Numbered from the stretch's first letter, positions 50,012-61,724 are shown. The stretch: DNA of 64,000 nucleotides from Pedobacter sp. ISL-64 (GCF_018613605.1 NZ_JAGGPU010000009.1:124001-188000); one strand, 5' to 3'. The notes: generated by a model not told the origin, from the sequence alone. Program-made: numbers and translations.

Positions 50012-53000
50012 CTAATTCAATGTAAACCTTAAGCTAAATCCAAAGTTACTGAACGAAGTATTAAAAGTTTGCGAAGTATAAGGCTTGGTAATATTCGAAT
50101 CGTAAAACAATTTGATATTAAATTTCTGATTCAACACATAATCTACACTCGGCCTTAATGTAATGTTCTTCGCGCCTGAAGAAACTTCGGCTTCGGTCAC
50201 ATCTGCACGGTAAATAACGGTTTTATTATCGCGGATAGCCACATCCAGTTTGAAATCCATGTTGTTATCCATTTTGAGGCTTTTAAACCATCCAAATGGG
50301 AAACGGAATTTATTGGTACGGTAGCCCAATCCTAAAACCATATTGTTTTCTGATAACTGCGCCAATTGGCTGTTTGATAAACTTAATCCCAATAAACGTG
50401 AACGGTTTAATTCGAAAGAAGCGGTCAGGTTATTTTTAAACCTGGTATCAACACCAACCAACGGAGAAAAATATTCAGAAATGGTTACCTGAGCAAACTG
50501 GTATTCCGGTAAAAAGTTATTATTTACATCTCTACTGCTAACCGCACCATTGGTTTCCTGGTAGCGCAATAATGAGTTAAAACCATTAATATTGTAGGCA
50601 GAGCGATAGCCGTGTCTGATATCGACAGACGAAAACTTATCGGCGATAAAAGGAATACGTGTTAAACCGCTATAGGTTAAACTCCAGTTTGGAAGTGGAA
50701 TTTTAGGGAAGGCGTTCATTTTCGTTTTCCCGGCATCTTTGCCCGAATAAGCAGCCATAAAAGCAGAGATAATTACATCCTGACTTTCTTTGCTATAACC
50801 ATCGGCATAACCGCCGTTTACACCCCCTGAATTTGGATTCTGAGCACCCAATCTTCTGGAGATAATGATCCTATTCGCCATAAACTGGTTAAACAGACCC
50901 GAAATTACCGTTGAATTATTTTCTTTGAAAGCCGTACCCAAAGCAATATACGATACGCTATAATCGCCCGTGGTGATAGCACTTAAGTTTTCGAACGATG
51001 ATACACTGGCTACATACCTGAAATTGGTAGAAAAGTTTCTTGTTTGCGCCTTATTGGCTTTTAGCGTAATCCGTAAATCTTTAAATGGCTCTACCTGCCC
51101 GGTAAGCTGAAAATCTTCTCTGAGTGTGTTTACATACAGTTGGTTCTGTAAGGTATCAGTGGTTAGCCATCCGTTGTTTAATGCCATATCGCGAATATCG
51201 CGCTGACTTCCGAAAGCAAAGCCCAAGCCGGGTGCCCCCGTTGCATTATCGATACCAAAATACCTGGTGGTTGGCAGATAGCCCGGCAAGAAAATACCTT
51301 TGGTTTGTACAAAGCTGGCATTAACGTTTTTTACACTCGTTAATAGATTAATAAAAAATGTCTTAGCACCACTTCCTTCCTGGTCGTTGCCTGCCTTTCT
51401 GATAAAACCAAACTTGTTGTATAAAGTAGTTAGGTTTAAGGTTGGGTTTATCTGTACCGTTCTGCTGTTCTGTACCGTATTACCCAAATTAATATTCGGA
51501 TCGCGTAAAGTAGAAAGCGGCTCAGTTTGCCAGTTAAAGTTGGTACCATAACGGGTTTTTACGGTAATCCAGTTTAGTCCTGGTATTTTATCAATTGGCA
51601 GGTTATAAGTAACGTTTAAATTATGGTTATAATCGGTTGTACGCCCTAAACGTTTTAAGTTTTGCCAAACGGTATCACGTTTTAAACCGTCAAGTCTTCC
51701 ATCCGGTTCATCAATGATCGAATAATTTGTGGCATTAAAATCTAACTGTAACGAACGGGTAAGGTTCCAGGCGACACCATAAATCCTGCTCATGGTAAAG
51801 TTCTTGTTAAAGGTGGTACCGTAGCCACTCTGGTAAACCCCGATGGTATTATTCGGATCGTTATTCCGTAAGGTATTTTCTGAATATAAGCGATCTACAT
51901 CTATTCTGAAATTAATGGCACTTGGAAAAATACTAAAGTTGAAATCCTTCAATAAAGCCAGCATGTTTGATTTAATAATCTTTTCAAACGGCGCTATTGT
52001 TTTGGCTTCTTTAGAATAACTGTACTGCAGCGATGCCCTATAGGTATTCTGAATGCTGCTCTGATTAATAAAATCGCGATGATTATATTGGGTATAAGCA
52101 TAACTTGCGGCAAAATTTTCAATATCCCACAGCCTTATAGGTTTACTGTTATTAGTGCGCTCTTTTCTAACATTGGTAAAGTTTATGCCTCTTCTAACGG
52201 TATAATCCTGTGCAAAGTTTAAAATCGAATCTTTTTGTTCTTTTGTCGACTGCTCTAGCGCATTTTTAAGCTCGATATCTGGCGTTCTTGGATTGTACTG
52301 CGGAGTAGAAACCTGTTTAGAGTAACTCACAAACATTGGGATTTTCACACCCGATTTTTGCGGCAGAAACTTACCTAATTCCATAGCAGAAGAAACATCA
52401 AGCAATACATTATCCGCACGGTTCCGCTCGCTCACCTTCGAATCGATAGATCCGAAACCGATGGTAGATTTACTTCCGGAAATATTTACATCTGCAAAAT
52501 CAGCCAATTTTAAGTTCAATCTTCCGGTAGCTGCCCAACCGCCTTTTTCGTCAAATTCAGTTAACCTCAATTCGTTAAACCAAACCAGTGCATTTTTATC
52601 AAGGCCATCGTCATTCCGTTCATCACTGGCAGCACGGAGCGGATTTTTAATCCCTACCATATACACCCTAACCTTGCTCATATCAGGTTGCCCTTTAACT
52701 ATAATAGTTCTATTTCCGTCGGTATAGGTAAATGGAACATTTGTAGGCCATGGTTGTCCGTTGGCTTGTTTAGCTACGTTACGGGCCAGCTTGGCATTTT
52801 GGAAAAGTGTTAAATCAATATCCATTCTATTGGCTTCCGGCCAAATGGCATCAGGATCGCTTGTACCCGGATTGGTTACCTTTAACGGGATTACATATTC
52901 ATAATAATTATCCTGGTTATCGGTTCCGATTCTTAAGAATGCGGCAACATCATTATCATTTAAAATTTGATTATTAACAGCCTCGGCATGAATAAACATT

Positions 53001-56000
53001 TCCAAATGTTTGTAAGACCTGAAATCGCTATAGGCTGTTTTAAATGCTGCTCTACCATAGCCATCTCTTAACGATTTTACAATAACCGATAGCGATTGCT
53101 CATTTAAACGTGTATCGCCACGATAGTTGCTATAGTCGCGCTCGCGAAGAATGCCCGGAGGGGTAACATATGGAATCGGTGAACGCTTTCCATTTTCTTC
53201 AATATTTACTGTCGAAACTTCAATAGTAGAATTATCAGGGGTAAGTGCGGGCAACGATGGATCGACGATTACCTGTGCAGCTTGGTTGGAAGCATTATAT
53301 TCTCTCCACTCCCCACGGATTAACTGCAACTTGGCAAAACGCATCACCGCAGTATCAGCGAAATTGGTCATAAACATCCTGAAAAAACGGATCGATTTAA
53401 AATCCTGGATACCGCCTACTTTCTCCTGGTACTGACCGATTGGGATTCTGAATTGATACCATGAAACGGCCTGGGTATTTCCATTGGCCAATTTTACCTG
53501 CGAGGTAACCTTATCGGTAATAAAGTTCTGACCAACATTTAAATCTCCCGGGCGGATAGAAACTTTATACTGAAAATACTCATCACTTTGCGTCATGTTA
53601 TTATCGCGGTTGATGTCTTCCCCATCGGGTAAAGAAGTAGATGCAGAATTTTCAAGTCCTAGTTCTTCTTGCGACTGTTGCGAAGTTTTAGAGTTTCCTT
53701 CCGTTCCATTATATTTTTCGTAGCGTTTAAGAATACCCGCGTTGATCTGATCTAATGCCGGACCTCTGAAATAAGTATAATTATCTGATGATGGATCGGC
53801 ATCAAGTGCGGCAGAAGCGGTGGCATTTAACTGCGATTTAATCTGCGTAATTGCCGCAACAAATTTTACTTTTTCATCAGCATCTGATAATCCATCCAAA
53901 CCCACATCCTGTGCTCTACGCGAACTGGCATTGTTATCGAAAGCCTGTACAACGGGTTGCAATTTGGGTACACGGCCCCAAGCGGTTTCTTCGTATTTGC
54001 TTGGGTCGTTTGTGGCTGGCAGACCATTTTCTAAGGATTTTCTGCCATCCTTAAGAATATCTTCTGAGATATTTCCCAAGTTAAAATACATGTCGCCACC
54101 GGTAGAATTTGGCTTATAGATGAATGGATCCATTACCCAAAACTCAATAAAACCCACATTTAAGGCTTCAAAATCGTTGGTTTCGATTTTTCTTTGGAAA
54201 CCTCCCCAGTTATTTTTAGGCTGCAATAATGTTCCATCCGGTCTAAAATCTGTAGGGCGGAAGTTATATGGCCCCCTAACAGTTGGATAATAAGCCACAT
54301 CGAAAGTGGTAATGTTTAAGGCCTGCCCGGTTGCCGTTTCTTTAAACGGAAAAACCTCCTGCTCAATTACCTCTCTAACATAGTGATTGGAAAGTTCTCC
54401 CCGGTTGCCCCTGATATTTGCAGGAGTGGTAGATGCCGCCGAATTATAAAAAGTTGGGTCGATGTTATAAAATGCAATTCTTGCCCGGTTGTAACCGTAA
54501 GATAAATCGTTGGATTTATCAAACTCTGAGAAAAGCTGTGGCGTACCTGATAGCTGCCAGGCAATGGCACTCTTTAAATCGATTACCGATCTGGATGCTT
54601 CGAAATCATCCAAGTAACTTACTCCGTTTTTACTGCCGGCAAAATTCAATGCCCTTGGGTGCCCAGGGATCAATTGTGCAAACTCTCCATAAAACGTTAC
54701 ACTCGAAGGTGCTTTGGTTGAAATGAACGGAAGTTTATCAACCAGTTTTGTTAAAAATCTTGATGGCGAGCTGTAGTTAATATCTGCTCCCCAAATGGTA
54801 TTTGAAATAGGCTCTTCGCCGATGTTTACCTTTTGGGTTAAAGGTTTCTCGGTCAGGTTCATGATAGTACCGCCCAGATTTAGTTTATTGTTTACACGGT
54901 AATCTAAACGGGTTCCAAAAAGTGATCGTTGCTGCAGGCCAAAGGTTTCACTGTTTTCAGTAGTGATCCGAATCGGTTGACCAGACACCAAAAGTGCCTG
55001 GTTGATGATGCTCACCCGGCCACCCTGATAATCGACAGTAAAATCTATCCCCTCAGTTAATGGCATTGTTCCTGCAAAAACCTTTACCGATCCTTCCGGA
55101 ACGTTAATGGCATTTAAACTAAATTCAGAAGAAATATCAGATTGGTAATTTACCTTAATGGTGTACCTGTTCTGGTTTTGGAACAACTGCTTAGCGATGG
55201 TTTGGGTTGAATCGTAAAGCGCAGTAAAAGTATATTTATTGATCAATGCCTGCTCGCTCGGTAAAAACTTCGCAGCTAAATCTTTACCAAATGGCTCAAT
55301 CACAGGGAAAATAATTCTTCCATTTGCCGGATCGATGGTGATATAACCCGAATTGGTATTGGTTACCAACGAAGTTTGTCCATTGCTCCCCACGCCGAAC
55401 ATACTCGCCTGATTGGCATTGCTTGCGGTAGAATAAGACCCAAAAGCATTATTTGTGGCCACGAAATCGAAAACTCCATCGGGCCTGCGTTCATTTTGCT
55501 GGTTCAAACGATCAAATTCAGTTAAGGCAATCCACTGCTTATTTGCAGTATTTTGTCCTTCAGTCATTACCGGGTTATCCACACCGGTTTCGTTATCGAT
55601 ACGGTAAATATCAAGTTTAAAATTCTGACTGCTGATCTGGTACCCTCCGATAGAGTAAATATTTTTCATCATCAGATCCCATGTTGGCAATTGGATCTTG
55701 GTGGTTTCGTTCTTTAACAATTTAGCATAAAGTACTTTTGGATTTGCCGCATCAAAAGAAACATCGGTAGAAAACTCACCTACCTGATATTCCACACCGT
55801 TGTAGGTATAACGGTAGGCAACAGCTAAAACCTCATCAGCATTTAATGGGTTGTTCAACGATAAATAACCCAACTGTGGCTGAAAGGTAAACTCACGCTC
55901 GGTTAACTTTCTGGCGTAAACCAGTTTAGCAAAGTTATCGGTATTGCTGCTATTGGCCGGTGTTGTCTGGAAGAAAGAAAGGACGGCATTAGAATTTGTC

Positions 56001-57211
56001 TGTCTTATAGCACCGCCCTGATAAGCATTTAACTGCGAGATCAAGTTGTTAGACTGTTGCGGGAAACCCGTAGCGGTAGTTCCTGCCGGCAGACCGGAAG
56101 TTCCTCCGGTAATTAAATTATTGTTAAAAGGAACATTTTCACCCAAATCCATCAAACCCAATACATCTCTGGAGTCGGTAGTATTACCTGCCTTATTGGT
56201 AATCCATACCTCAATTTTGGTAATCTGAATCGGAGAGGTAATAATAGGTGCGTTAGCAAGATTTTTATTGTAGTTATTCCTAAAATATTGTGAGAGGAAA
56301 TAGTGTTTATTGGCTTCGTAGCTATCAATATTTACCGTGGTGGTATTTTGTTGCGCCCCATTGGTAATTTTAATTTCCCGTGATTGAGATTTTTGTTGCG
56401 TGTAAACACTTGTTACGTTTAAACGCCCAAATTTTAATTGTGTTTTAATACCGAAGAGTGCCTGGGTTCCGGTAATTAAAGAGGTATTTAAAGGCAAGCT
56501 TACATTACCCGCTTCAATTTTTTGGATAATATCATCAGGTCCGCCGGTATAATCGAGCTTAATCTGATTTTCGAAATCAAATTGGGCCTCGGTATTGTAA
56601 TTACTTTTAATTTTTAGTTTGGTTCCGATATTACCAACCAGATCCATCTGGATTCTTTGGTTAAAATCGAAATTGGTCTGTACCCTTTGTCTTTCGTTAA
56701 AAAGCGGGTTTTCATTCTTATTTACCCGGCCTAAAAAGGTGAGTTCTGCCTCTCCACGGGGCTGAATATCAATGGTTGTTCCACCAAATAATTTTTCGAA
56801 AGCTTTGCTGTTTACCTGGATCTGAGGAATGATGCCAGTGCTTCTGTAATCACTTACTTCTGCATTTGAAATGCTACGCCAGTTACCGCGTTTTATCTCG
56901 CTGTTAACCAATCGCTGGTATTCATCAATGGTTAAATATTGTGTGTTTAAAACAAATTTTTCGCCAATTAACTCCTTTACCACATAACGTTTATTCTTGG
57001 CATCGTATTCTACAACACGTTTTAAATTGCTAGGTGCCGGATAAAACGGATTAACGGCCGGACTAAGTCCTAAATGCTCTTTCTCGCGTAAACTAAAATT
57101 ATTTTTTGGGGTAATAGTATCCGCTTTGCTTGGAACAACTTGAGAGAAAGCGTTTTGAGAAGCAATTAAGAAAAGAGGGATGAGAAACAGAAATGTAGAT
57201 ATTCTCTTCAA
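50012..57211 (-). CDS. sprA: Cell surface protein SprA (type IX secretion / gliding)
   Basis: 2399 residues, the usual giant size of SprA/Sov. A signal peptide (MKRISTFLFLIPLFLIASQNAFSQ) precedes the SprA N-terminal region (LKRVVEYDAKNKRYVVKELIGEKFV, GNWRSISNAEVSDYRSTGIIPQIQVNSKAFEKLFGG). SprA forms the very large outer-membrane beta-barrel that is the conduit of the type IX secretion system. Its C-terminus is rich in beta strands and ends SNFGFSLRFTLN. It lies 11 bases after ruvA in an operon, an arrangement common in Bacteroidota. Presence implies T9SS in this organism; other T9SS genes are not in the window. Confidence 0.97.
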   Translation of the reverse strand: MKRISTFLFLIPLFLIASQNAFSQVVPSKADTITPKNNFSLREKEHLGLSPAVNPFYPAPSNLKRVVEYDAKNKRYVVKELIGEKFVLNTQYLTIDEYQRLVNSEIKRGNWRSISNAEVSDYRSTGIIPQIQVNSKAFEKLFGGTTIDIQPRGEAELTFLGRVNKNENPLFNERQRVQTNFDFNQRIQMDLVGNIGTKLKIKSNYNTEAQFDFENQIKLDYTGGPDDIIQKIEAGNVSLPLNTSLITGTQALFGIKTQLKFGRLNVTSVYTQQKSQSREIKITNGAQQNTTTVNIDSYEANKHYFLSQYFRNNYNKNLANAPIITSPIQITKIEVWITNKAGNTTDSRDVLGLMDLGENVPFNNNLITGGTSGLPAGTTATGFPQQSNNLISQLNAYQGGAIRQTNSNAVLSFFQTTPANSSNTDNFAKLVYARKLTEREFTFQPQLGYLSLNNPLNADEVLAVAYRYTYNGVEYQVGEFSTDVSFDAANPKVLYAKLLKNETTKIQLPTWDLMMKNIYSIGGYQISSQNFKLDIYRIDNETGVDNPVMTEGQNTANKQWIALTEFDRLNQQNERRPDGVFDFVATNNAFGSYSTASNANQASMFGVGSNGQTSLVTNTNSGYITIDPANGRIIFPVIEPFGKDLAAKFLPSEQALINKYTFTALYDSTQTIAKQLFQNQNRYTIKVNYQSDISSEFSLNAINVPEGSVKVFAGTMPLTEGIDFTVDYQGGRVSIINQALLVSGQPIRITTENSETFGLQQRSLFGTRLDYRVNNKLNLGGTIMNLTEKPLTQKVNIGEEPISNTIWGADINYSSPSRFLTKLVDKLPFISTKAPSSVTFYGEFAQLIPGHPRALNFAGSKNGVSYLDDFEASRSVIDLKSAIAWQLSGTPQLFSEFDKSNDLSYGYNRARIAFYNIDPTFYNSAASTTPANIRGNRGELSNHYVREVIEQEVFPFKETATGQALNITTFDVAYYPTVRGPYNFRPTDFRPDGTLLQPKNNWGGFQRKIETNDFEALNVGFIEFWVMDPFIYKPNSTGGDMYFNLGNISEDILKDGRKSLENGLPATNDPSKYEETAWGRVPKLQPVVQAFDNNASSRRAQDVGLDGLSDADEKVKFVAAITQIKSQLNATASAALDADPSSDNYTYFRGPALDQINAGILKRYEKYNGTEGNSKTSQQSQEELGLENSASTSLPDGEDINRDNNMTQSDEYFQYKVSIRPGDLNVGQNFITDKVTSQVKLANGNTQAVSWYQFRIPIGQYQEKVGGIQDFKSIRFFRMFMTNFADTAVMRFAKLQLIRGEWREYNASNQAAQVIVDPSLPALTPDNSTIEVSTVNIEENGKRSPIPYVTPPGILRERDYSNYRGDTRLNEQSLSVIVKSLRDGYGRAAFKTAYSDFRSYKHLEMFIHAEAVNNQILNDNDVAAFLRIGTDNQDNYYEYVIPLKVTNPGTSDPDAIWPEANRMDIDLTLFQNAKLARNVAKQANGQPWPTNVPFTYTDGNRTIIVKGQPDMSKVRVYMVGIKNPLRAASDERNDDGLDKNALVWFNELRLTEFDEKGGWAATGRLNLKLADFADVNISGSKSTIGFGSIDSKVSERNRADNVLLDVSSAMELGKFLPQKSGVKIPMFVSYSKQVSTPQYNPRTPDIELKNALEQSTKEQKDSILNFAQDYTVRRGINFTNVRKERTNNSKPIRLWDIENFAASYAYTQYNHRDFINQSSIQNTYRASLQYSYSKEAKTIAPFEKIIKSNMLALLKDFNFSIFPSAINFRIDVDRLYSENTLRNNDPNNTIGVYQSGYGTTFNKNFTMSRIYGVAWNLTRSLQLDFNATNYSIIDEPDGRLDGLKRDTVWQNLKRLGRTTDYNHNLNVTYNLPIDKIPGLNWITVKTRYGTNFNWQTEPLSTLRDPNINLGNTVQNSRTVQINPTLNLTTLYNKFGFIRKAGNDQEGSGAKTFFINLLTSVKNVNASFVQTKGIFLPGYLPTTRYFGIDNATGAPGLGFAFGSQRDIRDMALNNGWLTTDTLQNQLYVNTLREDFQLTGQVEPFKDLRITLKANKAQTRNFSTNFRYVASVSSFENLSAITTGDYSVSYIALGTAFKENNSTVISGLFNQFMANRIIISRRLGAQNPNSGGVNGGYADGYSKESQDVIISAFMAAYSGKDAGKTKMNAFPKIPLPNWSLTYSGLTRIPFIADKFSSVDIRHGYRSAYNINGFNSLLRYQETNGAVSSRDVNNNFLPEYQFAQVTISEYFSPLVGVDTRFKNNLTASFELNRSRLLGLSLSNSQLAQLSENNMVLGLGYRTNKFRFPFGWFKSLKMDNNMDFKLDVAIRDNKTVIYRADVTEAEVSSGAKNITLRPSVDYVLNQKFNIKLFYDSNITKPYTSQTFNTSFSNFGFSLRFTLN

Positions 57212-57222
57212 AGGCAGTAGAT

Positions 57223-57807
57223 CTATAAAGTTTTTAAAGCTTGTTTAATTAGTTGCTCTACCGAAAGTGTTCCCTCTGTCACTTTTAAAATCTGGTCTAT
57301 AGTTTTTTCGGCGGTTTGTTTGGCGAATCCGAGCATTACTAATGCTGATAACGCTTCATCTTTAACAGTATTGTGTTGAGGCATAGAAATTAATGAATCT
57401 ACCCCTTCTTTTTTTAATTTATCCTGCAACTCTAAAACCAGGCGTTGTGCGGTTTTAGCGCCTAAGCCCTTAATTCTTTGAATTAGAGGCAAATCTGCTT
57501 TAACAATTGCGGTCTGGATTTCTATAGGTGTGATAGATGATAAAATCATTCTGCCTGTATTTGGCCCAATTCCCGATACCGATATTAAATGTAAAAATAA
57601 ACGGCGTTCGCCTTCATCGGCGAAGCCGTATAATGTATGTGCATCTTCTTTTACATGCAGCCAGGTGTATAGTTTACACCTTTCTGCATCAGCTAAAGCG
57701 CTGTATGTATTTAAAGAAATGTTTATATGATAGCCTATACCTCCGGCTTCAACCACAACATATGCTGGGTTCTTGAATGTCAATTTACCATCAATATAGG
57801 CGTACAT
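57223..57807 (-). CDS. ruvA: Holliday junction branch migration protein RuvA
   Basis: 194 residues. An N-terminal OB-fold (MYAYIDGKLTFKNPAYVVVEAGGIGYHINIS) precedes two helix-hairpin-helix motifs (LISVSGIGPNTGRMILSS and IKGLGAKTAQRLVLEL). The C-terminal domain III that contacts RuvB is ALSALVMLGFAKQTAEKTIDQIL. It binds four-way junctions for RuvB. The start lies six bases after the maeB stop. Confidence 0.95.
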   Translation of the reverse strand: MYAYIDGKLTFKNPAYVVVEAGGIGYHINISLNTYSALADAERCKLYTWLHVKEDAHTLYGFADEGERRLFLHLISVSGIGPNTGRMILSSITPIEIQTAIVKADLPLIQRIKGLGAKTAQRLVLELQDKLKKEGVDSLISMPQHNTVKDEALSALVMLGFAKQTAEKTIDQILKVTEGTLSVEQLIKQALKTL

Positions 57808-57813
57808 GTAATT

Positions 57814-60129
57814 CTACTTTTTAGTTGTTTTTCCAAATATACCTTTTCGTTTCGATGTTGCAATTTCTTCTTTTGCTTGCACATCTACAACAGCAATGGT
57901 AACCATATTGACGATTTCGCGTACAGAACTACCTAATTGAACAATATGAACAGGTTTATTCAGTCCTAACAAGATCGGCCCCACCGCTTCGGCACCGCCT
58001 AACTCTTGTAACAATTTGTATGCAATGTTTCCAGACTCCAGATTTGGGAACACTAAAGTGTTCGCCGGAGCATCGGCCAACGTGCTAAATGGAAAATTAT
58101 CTTTCAGCAGTTCGTTGTTGATGGCAAAGTTTCCTTGCATCTCTCCATCCACAATTACCTCTGGATGATTTTTATGCAGGAGTTTAACCGTTTCCCTTAC
58201 TTTATTTGGTGTTACACCATCGTTTGAACCAAAGTTTGAATACGATAATAAAGCGATACGGGGCTTGATGTTAAACTGCTTAACAGATTTATCAAGCAAT
58301 AAAGTAATATCTACCAGTTCTTCTGCTGTTGGATCTACATTTACAGTGGTATCGCCGAAGAAAACAGGACCTTTTTTGGTCATCATCATGTACATACCAG
58401 CAACGCGTTTTACACTCGGATCAACACCGATTACGTGTAAAGCAGGTTTAATGGTAGATCCATAATTTTTGGTCAGGCCCGAAATCATCGCATCTGCTTC
58501 GCCAAACTCAACCATCGATGCGCCATAGTAGTTACGGTCTCTCAATAATTTAGTGGCATCAGTTAATGAAACCCCTTTACGCTGACGTTTTTGATAAAGC
58601 GCCTCGGCATATTGTTTGGTTTTATCAGGATTCTGCATCTGATCGATGATCTCAACACCTTCTAACTCTAAACCGTGTTCATCAATAATGGCCTGTATTT
58701 TATCTTTATTTCCTAAAAGGATCGGAATAGCGATATTCTCATCGTTAACAATCTGTGCGGCCTTTAAAATCTTGTAATTATCGGCTTCAGCAAATACGAC
58801 TCTTTTTGGATCTGTTTTAGCTTTTGTAGTGATGGCACGCATAATGGCATCATCCAAACCAAGGCGTTTTCTCAGTTCTTCGCTATAGGCATCCCAATCG
58901 GTAATAATTTTACGGGCTACGCCACTTTCAATTGCTGCTTTAGCTACCGCGATAGAAACTTCTGTAATTAATCTAAAATCAACAGGTTTTGGGATAATAT
59001 ATTCTTTACCAAATTTAAGGTTACGGGCGTTATAAGCTAAGTTTACCGATTCTGGAACAGATTTTTTAGCTAATTCTGCAATGGCTTTAACGGCAGCGAT
59101 TTTCATCGGCTCGTTAATGCCTGTTGCACGAACATCAAGCGCACCACGAAAAATATAAGGGAAACCTAAAACGTTATTTACCTGGTTCGGATAATCAGAA
59201 CGGCCGGTAGCCATAATAATATCTTTACGGGTTTTAATCGCCAGTTCGTAGGCAATCTCCGGATTAGGGTTGGCCATCGCAAAAACGATAGGGTTTTTGG
59301 CCATCGAAGTCAGCATTTCTGCTGTAACACAATCTGCTGATGAAAGACCGATAAATACATCAGAATCTTTCATGGCCTCTGCCAAAGTGTTGATTTTCCT
59401 GTCGGTAGCAAATTCAGCTTTAATATCATCAAGTACTTCACGGTCTTTACGGATCACGCCAGAACGGTCGCACATAACGATGTTTTCTTTTTTAGCACCC
59501 AAAGAAACATAAAGTTTGGTACAAGAAATTGCAGCGGCACCAGCACCATTAACTACAATTTTGATCTTATCCATTTTTTTCTTGAAGATTTCGCAAGCGT
59601 TCAACAATGCCGCAGCCGAAATAATCGCTGTACCATGTTGATCATCATGCATTACCGGAATGTTCATTTCTTCCTTTAAGCGACGCTCAATTTCGAAACA
59701 TTCTGGTGCTTTGATATCTTCTAAGTTAACACCACCAAATGTTGGCTCCAAAGCCTTAACAATTTTCACAAAATCATCAACATTTTTGGTATCCAACTCT
59801 AAATCAAATACATCAATATCAGCAAATATCTTGAAAAGTAAACCTTTTCCTTCCATTACCGGTTTTCCGGCTTCCGGGCCAATATCGCCTAAACCTAAAA
59901 CGGCTGTACCGTTACTGATTACCGCAACCAGGTTACCCTTTGCGGTATATTTATAAACATCTTCTTTATTTTCTGCAATCTTCAAACACGGCTCTGCAAC
60001 GCCAGGAGAATACGCTAAAGTTAAATCTCTTTGCGATGTTGTAGGTTTTGTGGGTACTACTTGTATCTTTCCTGGACGGCCTTGCGAGTGGTAATCAAGC
60101 GCATCTTGCTTTCTAGTGGTCTTACTCAT
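57814..60129 (-). CDS. maeB: NADP-dependent malic enzyme with phosphotransacetylase-like domain
   Basis: 771 residues from the ATG at 60129. The longer frame to 60156 starts within the promoter -7 box and is rejected. The malic enzyme half has [33 protein letters not shown] and the dinucleotide-binding [12 protein letters not shown]. The PTA-like half begins near residue 440 ([19 protein letters not shown]) and runs to the end. It decarboxylates malate to pyruvate with NADPH; the PTA-like part is regulatory in E. coli MaeB and not an active transacetylase. It is the first gene of the maeB-ruvA-sprA operon. Confidence 0.94.
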   Translation of the reverse strand: MSKTTRKQDALDYHSQGRPGKIQVVPTKPTTSQRDLTLAYSPGVAEPCLKIAENKEDVYKYTAKGNLVAVISNGTAVLGLGDIGPEAGKPVMEGKGLLFKIFADIDVFDLELDTKNVDDFVKIVKALEPTFGGVNLEDIKAPECFEIERRLKEEMNIPVMHDDQHGTAIISAAALLNACEIFKKKMDKIKIVVNGAGAAAISCTKLYVSLGAKKENIVMCDRSGVIRKDREVLDDIKAEFATDRKINTLAEAMKDSDVFIGLSSADCVTAEMLTSMAKNPIVFAMANPNPEIAYELAIKTRKDIIMATGRSDYPNQVNNVLGFPYIFRGALDVRATGINEPMKIAAVKAIAELAKKSVPESVNLAYNARNLKFGKEYIIPKPVDFRLITEVSIAVAKAAIESGVARKIITDWDAYSEELRKRLGLDDAIMRAITTKAKTDPKRVVFAEADNYKILKAAQIVNDENIAIPILLGNKDKIQAIIDEHGLELEGVEIIDQMQNPDKTKQYAEALYQKRQRKGVSLTDATKLLRDRNYYGASMVEFGEADAMISGLTKNYGSTIKPALHVIGVDPSVKRVAGMYMMMTKKGPVFFGDTTVNVDPTAEELVDITLLLDKSVKQFNIKPRIALLSYSNFGSNDGVTPNKVRETVKLLHKNHPEVIVDGEMQGNFAINNELLKDNFPFSTLADAPANTLVFPNLESGNIAYKLLQELGGAEAVGPILLGLNKPVHIVQLGSSVREIVNMVTIAVVDVQAKEEIATSKRKGIFGKTTKK

Positions 60130-60153
60130 TACGTAACTTATTAGTGACGGGGG

Positions 60154-60161
60154 CAAAGGTA
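60154..60161 (-). promoter_or_regulatory. -7 promoter box of the maeB-ruvA-sprA operon
   Basis: Minus strand TACCTTTG, an exact TAnnTTTG match, 24 bases before the maeB start. It overlaps the upstream alternative start codon and so decides the start. No clear -33 TTTG. Confidence 0.6.
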
Positions 60162-60320
60162 CAATTCTTTTTATGAGGCATAAAATAAAAAGCCCCTCAA
60201 AAAAGTTAAATAAGACGTTACACTAAGCTACCGTTACACTAATTGGATTAAACCAAGCACTGTTAATAGAATTTCAGATTTTTTAATCAAGAAATGAATG
60301 CCATTGTCAGGTTTGCCCTG

Positions 60321-61724
60321 TTATCCTCTGTTGATTTTCAGGATCATCCCTACTTGCAAACCAGCTTTTGATAAACGGTTATCTCTTCTGATGCTCTGAA
60401 CGGTTGCACCGTCAAATTTCTCTGCAATTTCAGACAGGGTATCGCCGGTTTTAACCTTGTAACTTAAAAACGATGATGGTGCTTTTAATGGCGTCCGGTT
60501 TTTGGCGTAAATCTTTAGTTTTTGTCCCAGCACCAGCGTTTTGCTTTTTAAACCGTTCCAAACCCTTAAATCCTGTACCTCTACACCATATTTATCGGCT
60601 ACAGTTGTTAAGTTCTGTCCTGAGCTAACTTTATGATAAACTACTGAGGATGTAGCTATACTTTTGGTTTTCTTCTTTCTTAAATCTCTTGCATCATCGG
60701 TACTGGCGGCTAGTACTTTCATGTTCACAGCCACGTCCTGATTGTTGAGCACATCATAAATACCTGCATAATCAACATCCCTTAACTTAGGCATTACAAT
60801 ACGCTTCGGCTCATCATCTGTACCATTTACGATCTTTTTCTTGTAGGATGGATTTAAGGCCATAATCGCCGCCTCATCAATATTTAACACTTTTGCAAGC
60901 ATAGACAGCGACACGAAACGGGTAGTTTGAACCGTATCGGTTTTTAAGAACATGCTCGAGGCTTGCGCGGTAATCTGATGTTTGCCAGAATAATTCATTA
61001 CATAAACTGCGGCAATAAATGCCGGCACATAATTTCTGGTTTCTTTAGGTAAAAACTGTCTGATTACCCAAAAATCCCTCGATCCTGCTTTATCAATAGC
61101 CCGGTTAACATTCCCCTTTCCGCAGTTATAAGCGGCAATGGCCAACAGCCAATCGCCAAGCTCTTCAAAAGCATCTCTAAAATAGGCTGCCGCTGCATAA
61201 CTGGCCTGGATGGGATCTTTACGTTCATCCACAAAGTTATCCATCTTTAGGCCATAGGCCTTACCAGTGCCGAACATAAACTGCCAGATACCTGTTGCTC
61301 CTACTCTAGAAATGGCATGCGGATTCATCTGTGATTCGACGATCGTTAAATATTTTATTTCCTGTGGAATATTATAATCTTTTAAGGCTTTATCAAAAAT
61401 CGGGAAATAATAGCTAGATAAGCCGATCATTTTCCCGAACATATCTTTACGCTTGGCATAAATATCGATATACTGCTGAACGTACTCGTTGTAAGGAAGA
61501 GGTACCGTTTTAGCAATAGAATCGAGCCTGAGTTTATAGATAAAGTTCTGGCCCATGGTTAATGGGTTTTCTGAAACAGCCGGTACAGCTACGGTATCGG
61601 TATTGATAAAGATGTTGTTGTGAATCTTCGGAAGACTATCCAGTTTGAGCGTTTGTTGCGCGGAAGAAGAAGAAATGTATCCTAAACAAGCGCAAATTGA
61701 AGCAAAAAGTAATTTTTTAATCAT
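60321..61724 (-). CDS. Lytic transglycosylase with LysM repeats (MltD-like)
   Basis: 467 residues with a signal peptide (MIKKLLFASICACLGYISSSSA). The SLT domain spans about residues 105-230: IPQEIKYLTIVESQMNPHAISRVGATGIWQFMFGTGKAYGL with the catalytic Glu in VESQMNP, and AAYNCGKGNVNRAI. Two LysM modules near the C-terminus (VVYHKVSSGQNLTTVADKYGVEVQDLR and SYKVKTGDTLSEIAEKFDG) bind peptidoglycan. It cleaves glycan strands to anhydro-muropeptides during wall turnover. It is transcribed alone. Confidence 0.94.
   Translation of the reverse strand: MIKKLLFASICACLGYISSSSAQQTLKLDSLPKIHNNIFINTDTVAVPAVSENPLTMGQNFIYKLRLDSIAKTVPLPYNEYVQQYIDIYAKRKDMFGKMIGLSSYYFPIFDKALKDYNIPQEIKYLTIVESQMNPHAISRVGATGIWQFMFGTGKAYGLKMDNFVDERKDPIQASYAAAAYFRDAFEELGDWLLAIAAYNCGKGNVNRAIDKAGSRDFWVIRQFLPKETRNYVPAFIAAVYVMNYSGKHQITAQASSMFLKTDTVQTTRFVSLSMLAKVLNIDEAAIMALNPSYKKKIVNGTDDEPKRIVMPKLRDVDYAGIYDVLNNQDVAVNMKVLAASTDDARDLRKKKTKSIATSSVVYHKVSSGQNLTTVADKYGVEVQDLRVWNGLKSKTLVLGQKLKIYAKNRTPLKAPSSFLSYKVKTGDTLSEIAEKFDGATVQSIRRDNRLSKAGLQVGMILKINRG

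Noticed and set aside
57814..60156. Longer maeB start at 60156
   Set aside because: The start would lie in the -7 box TACCTTTG; the ATG at 60129 gives the standard [12 protein letters not shown] N-terminus.
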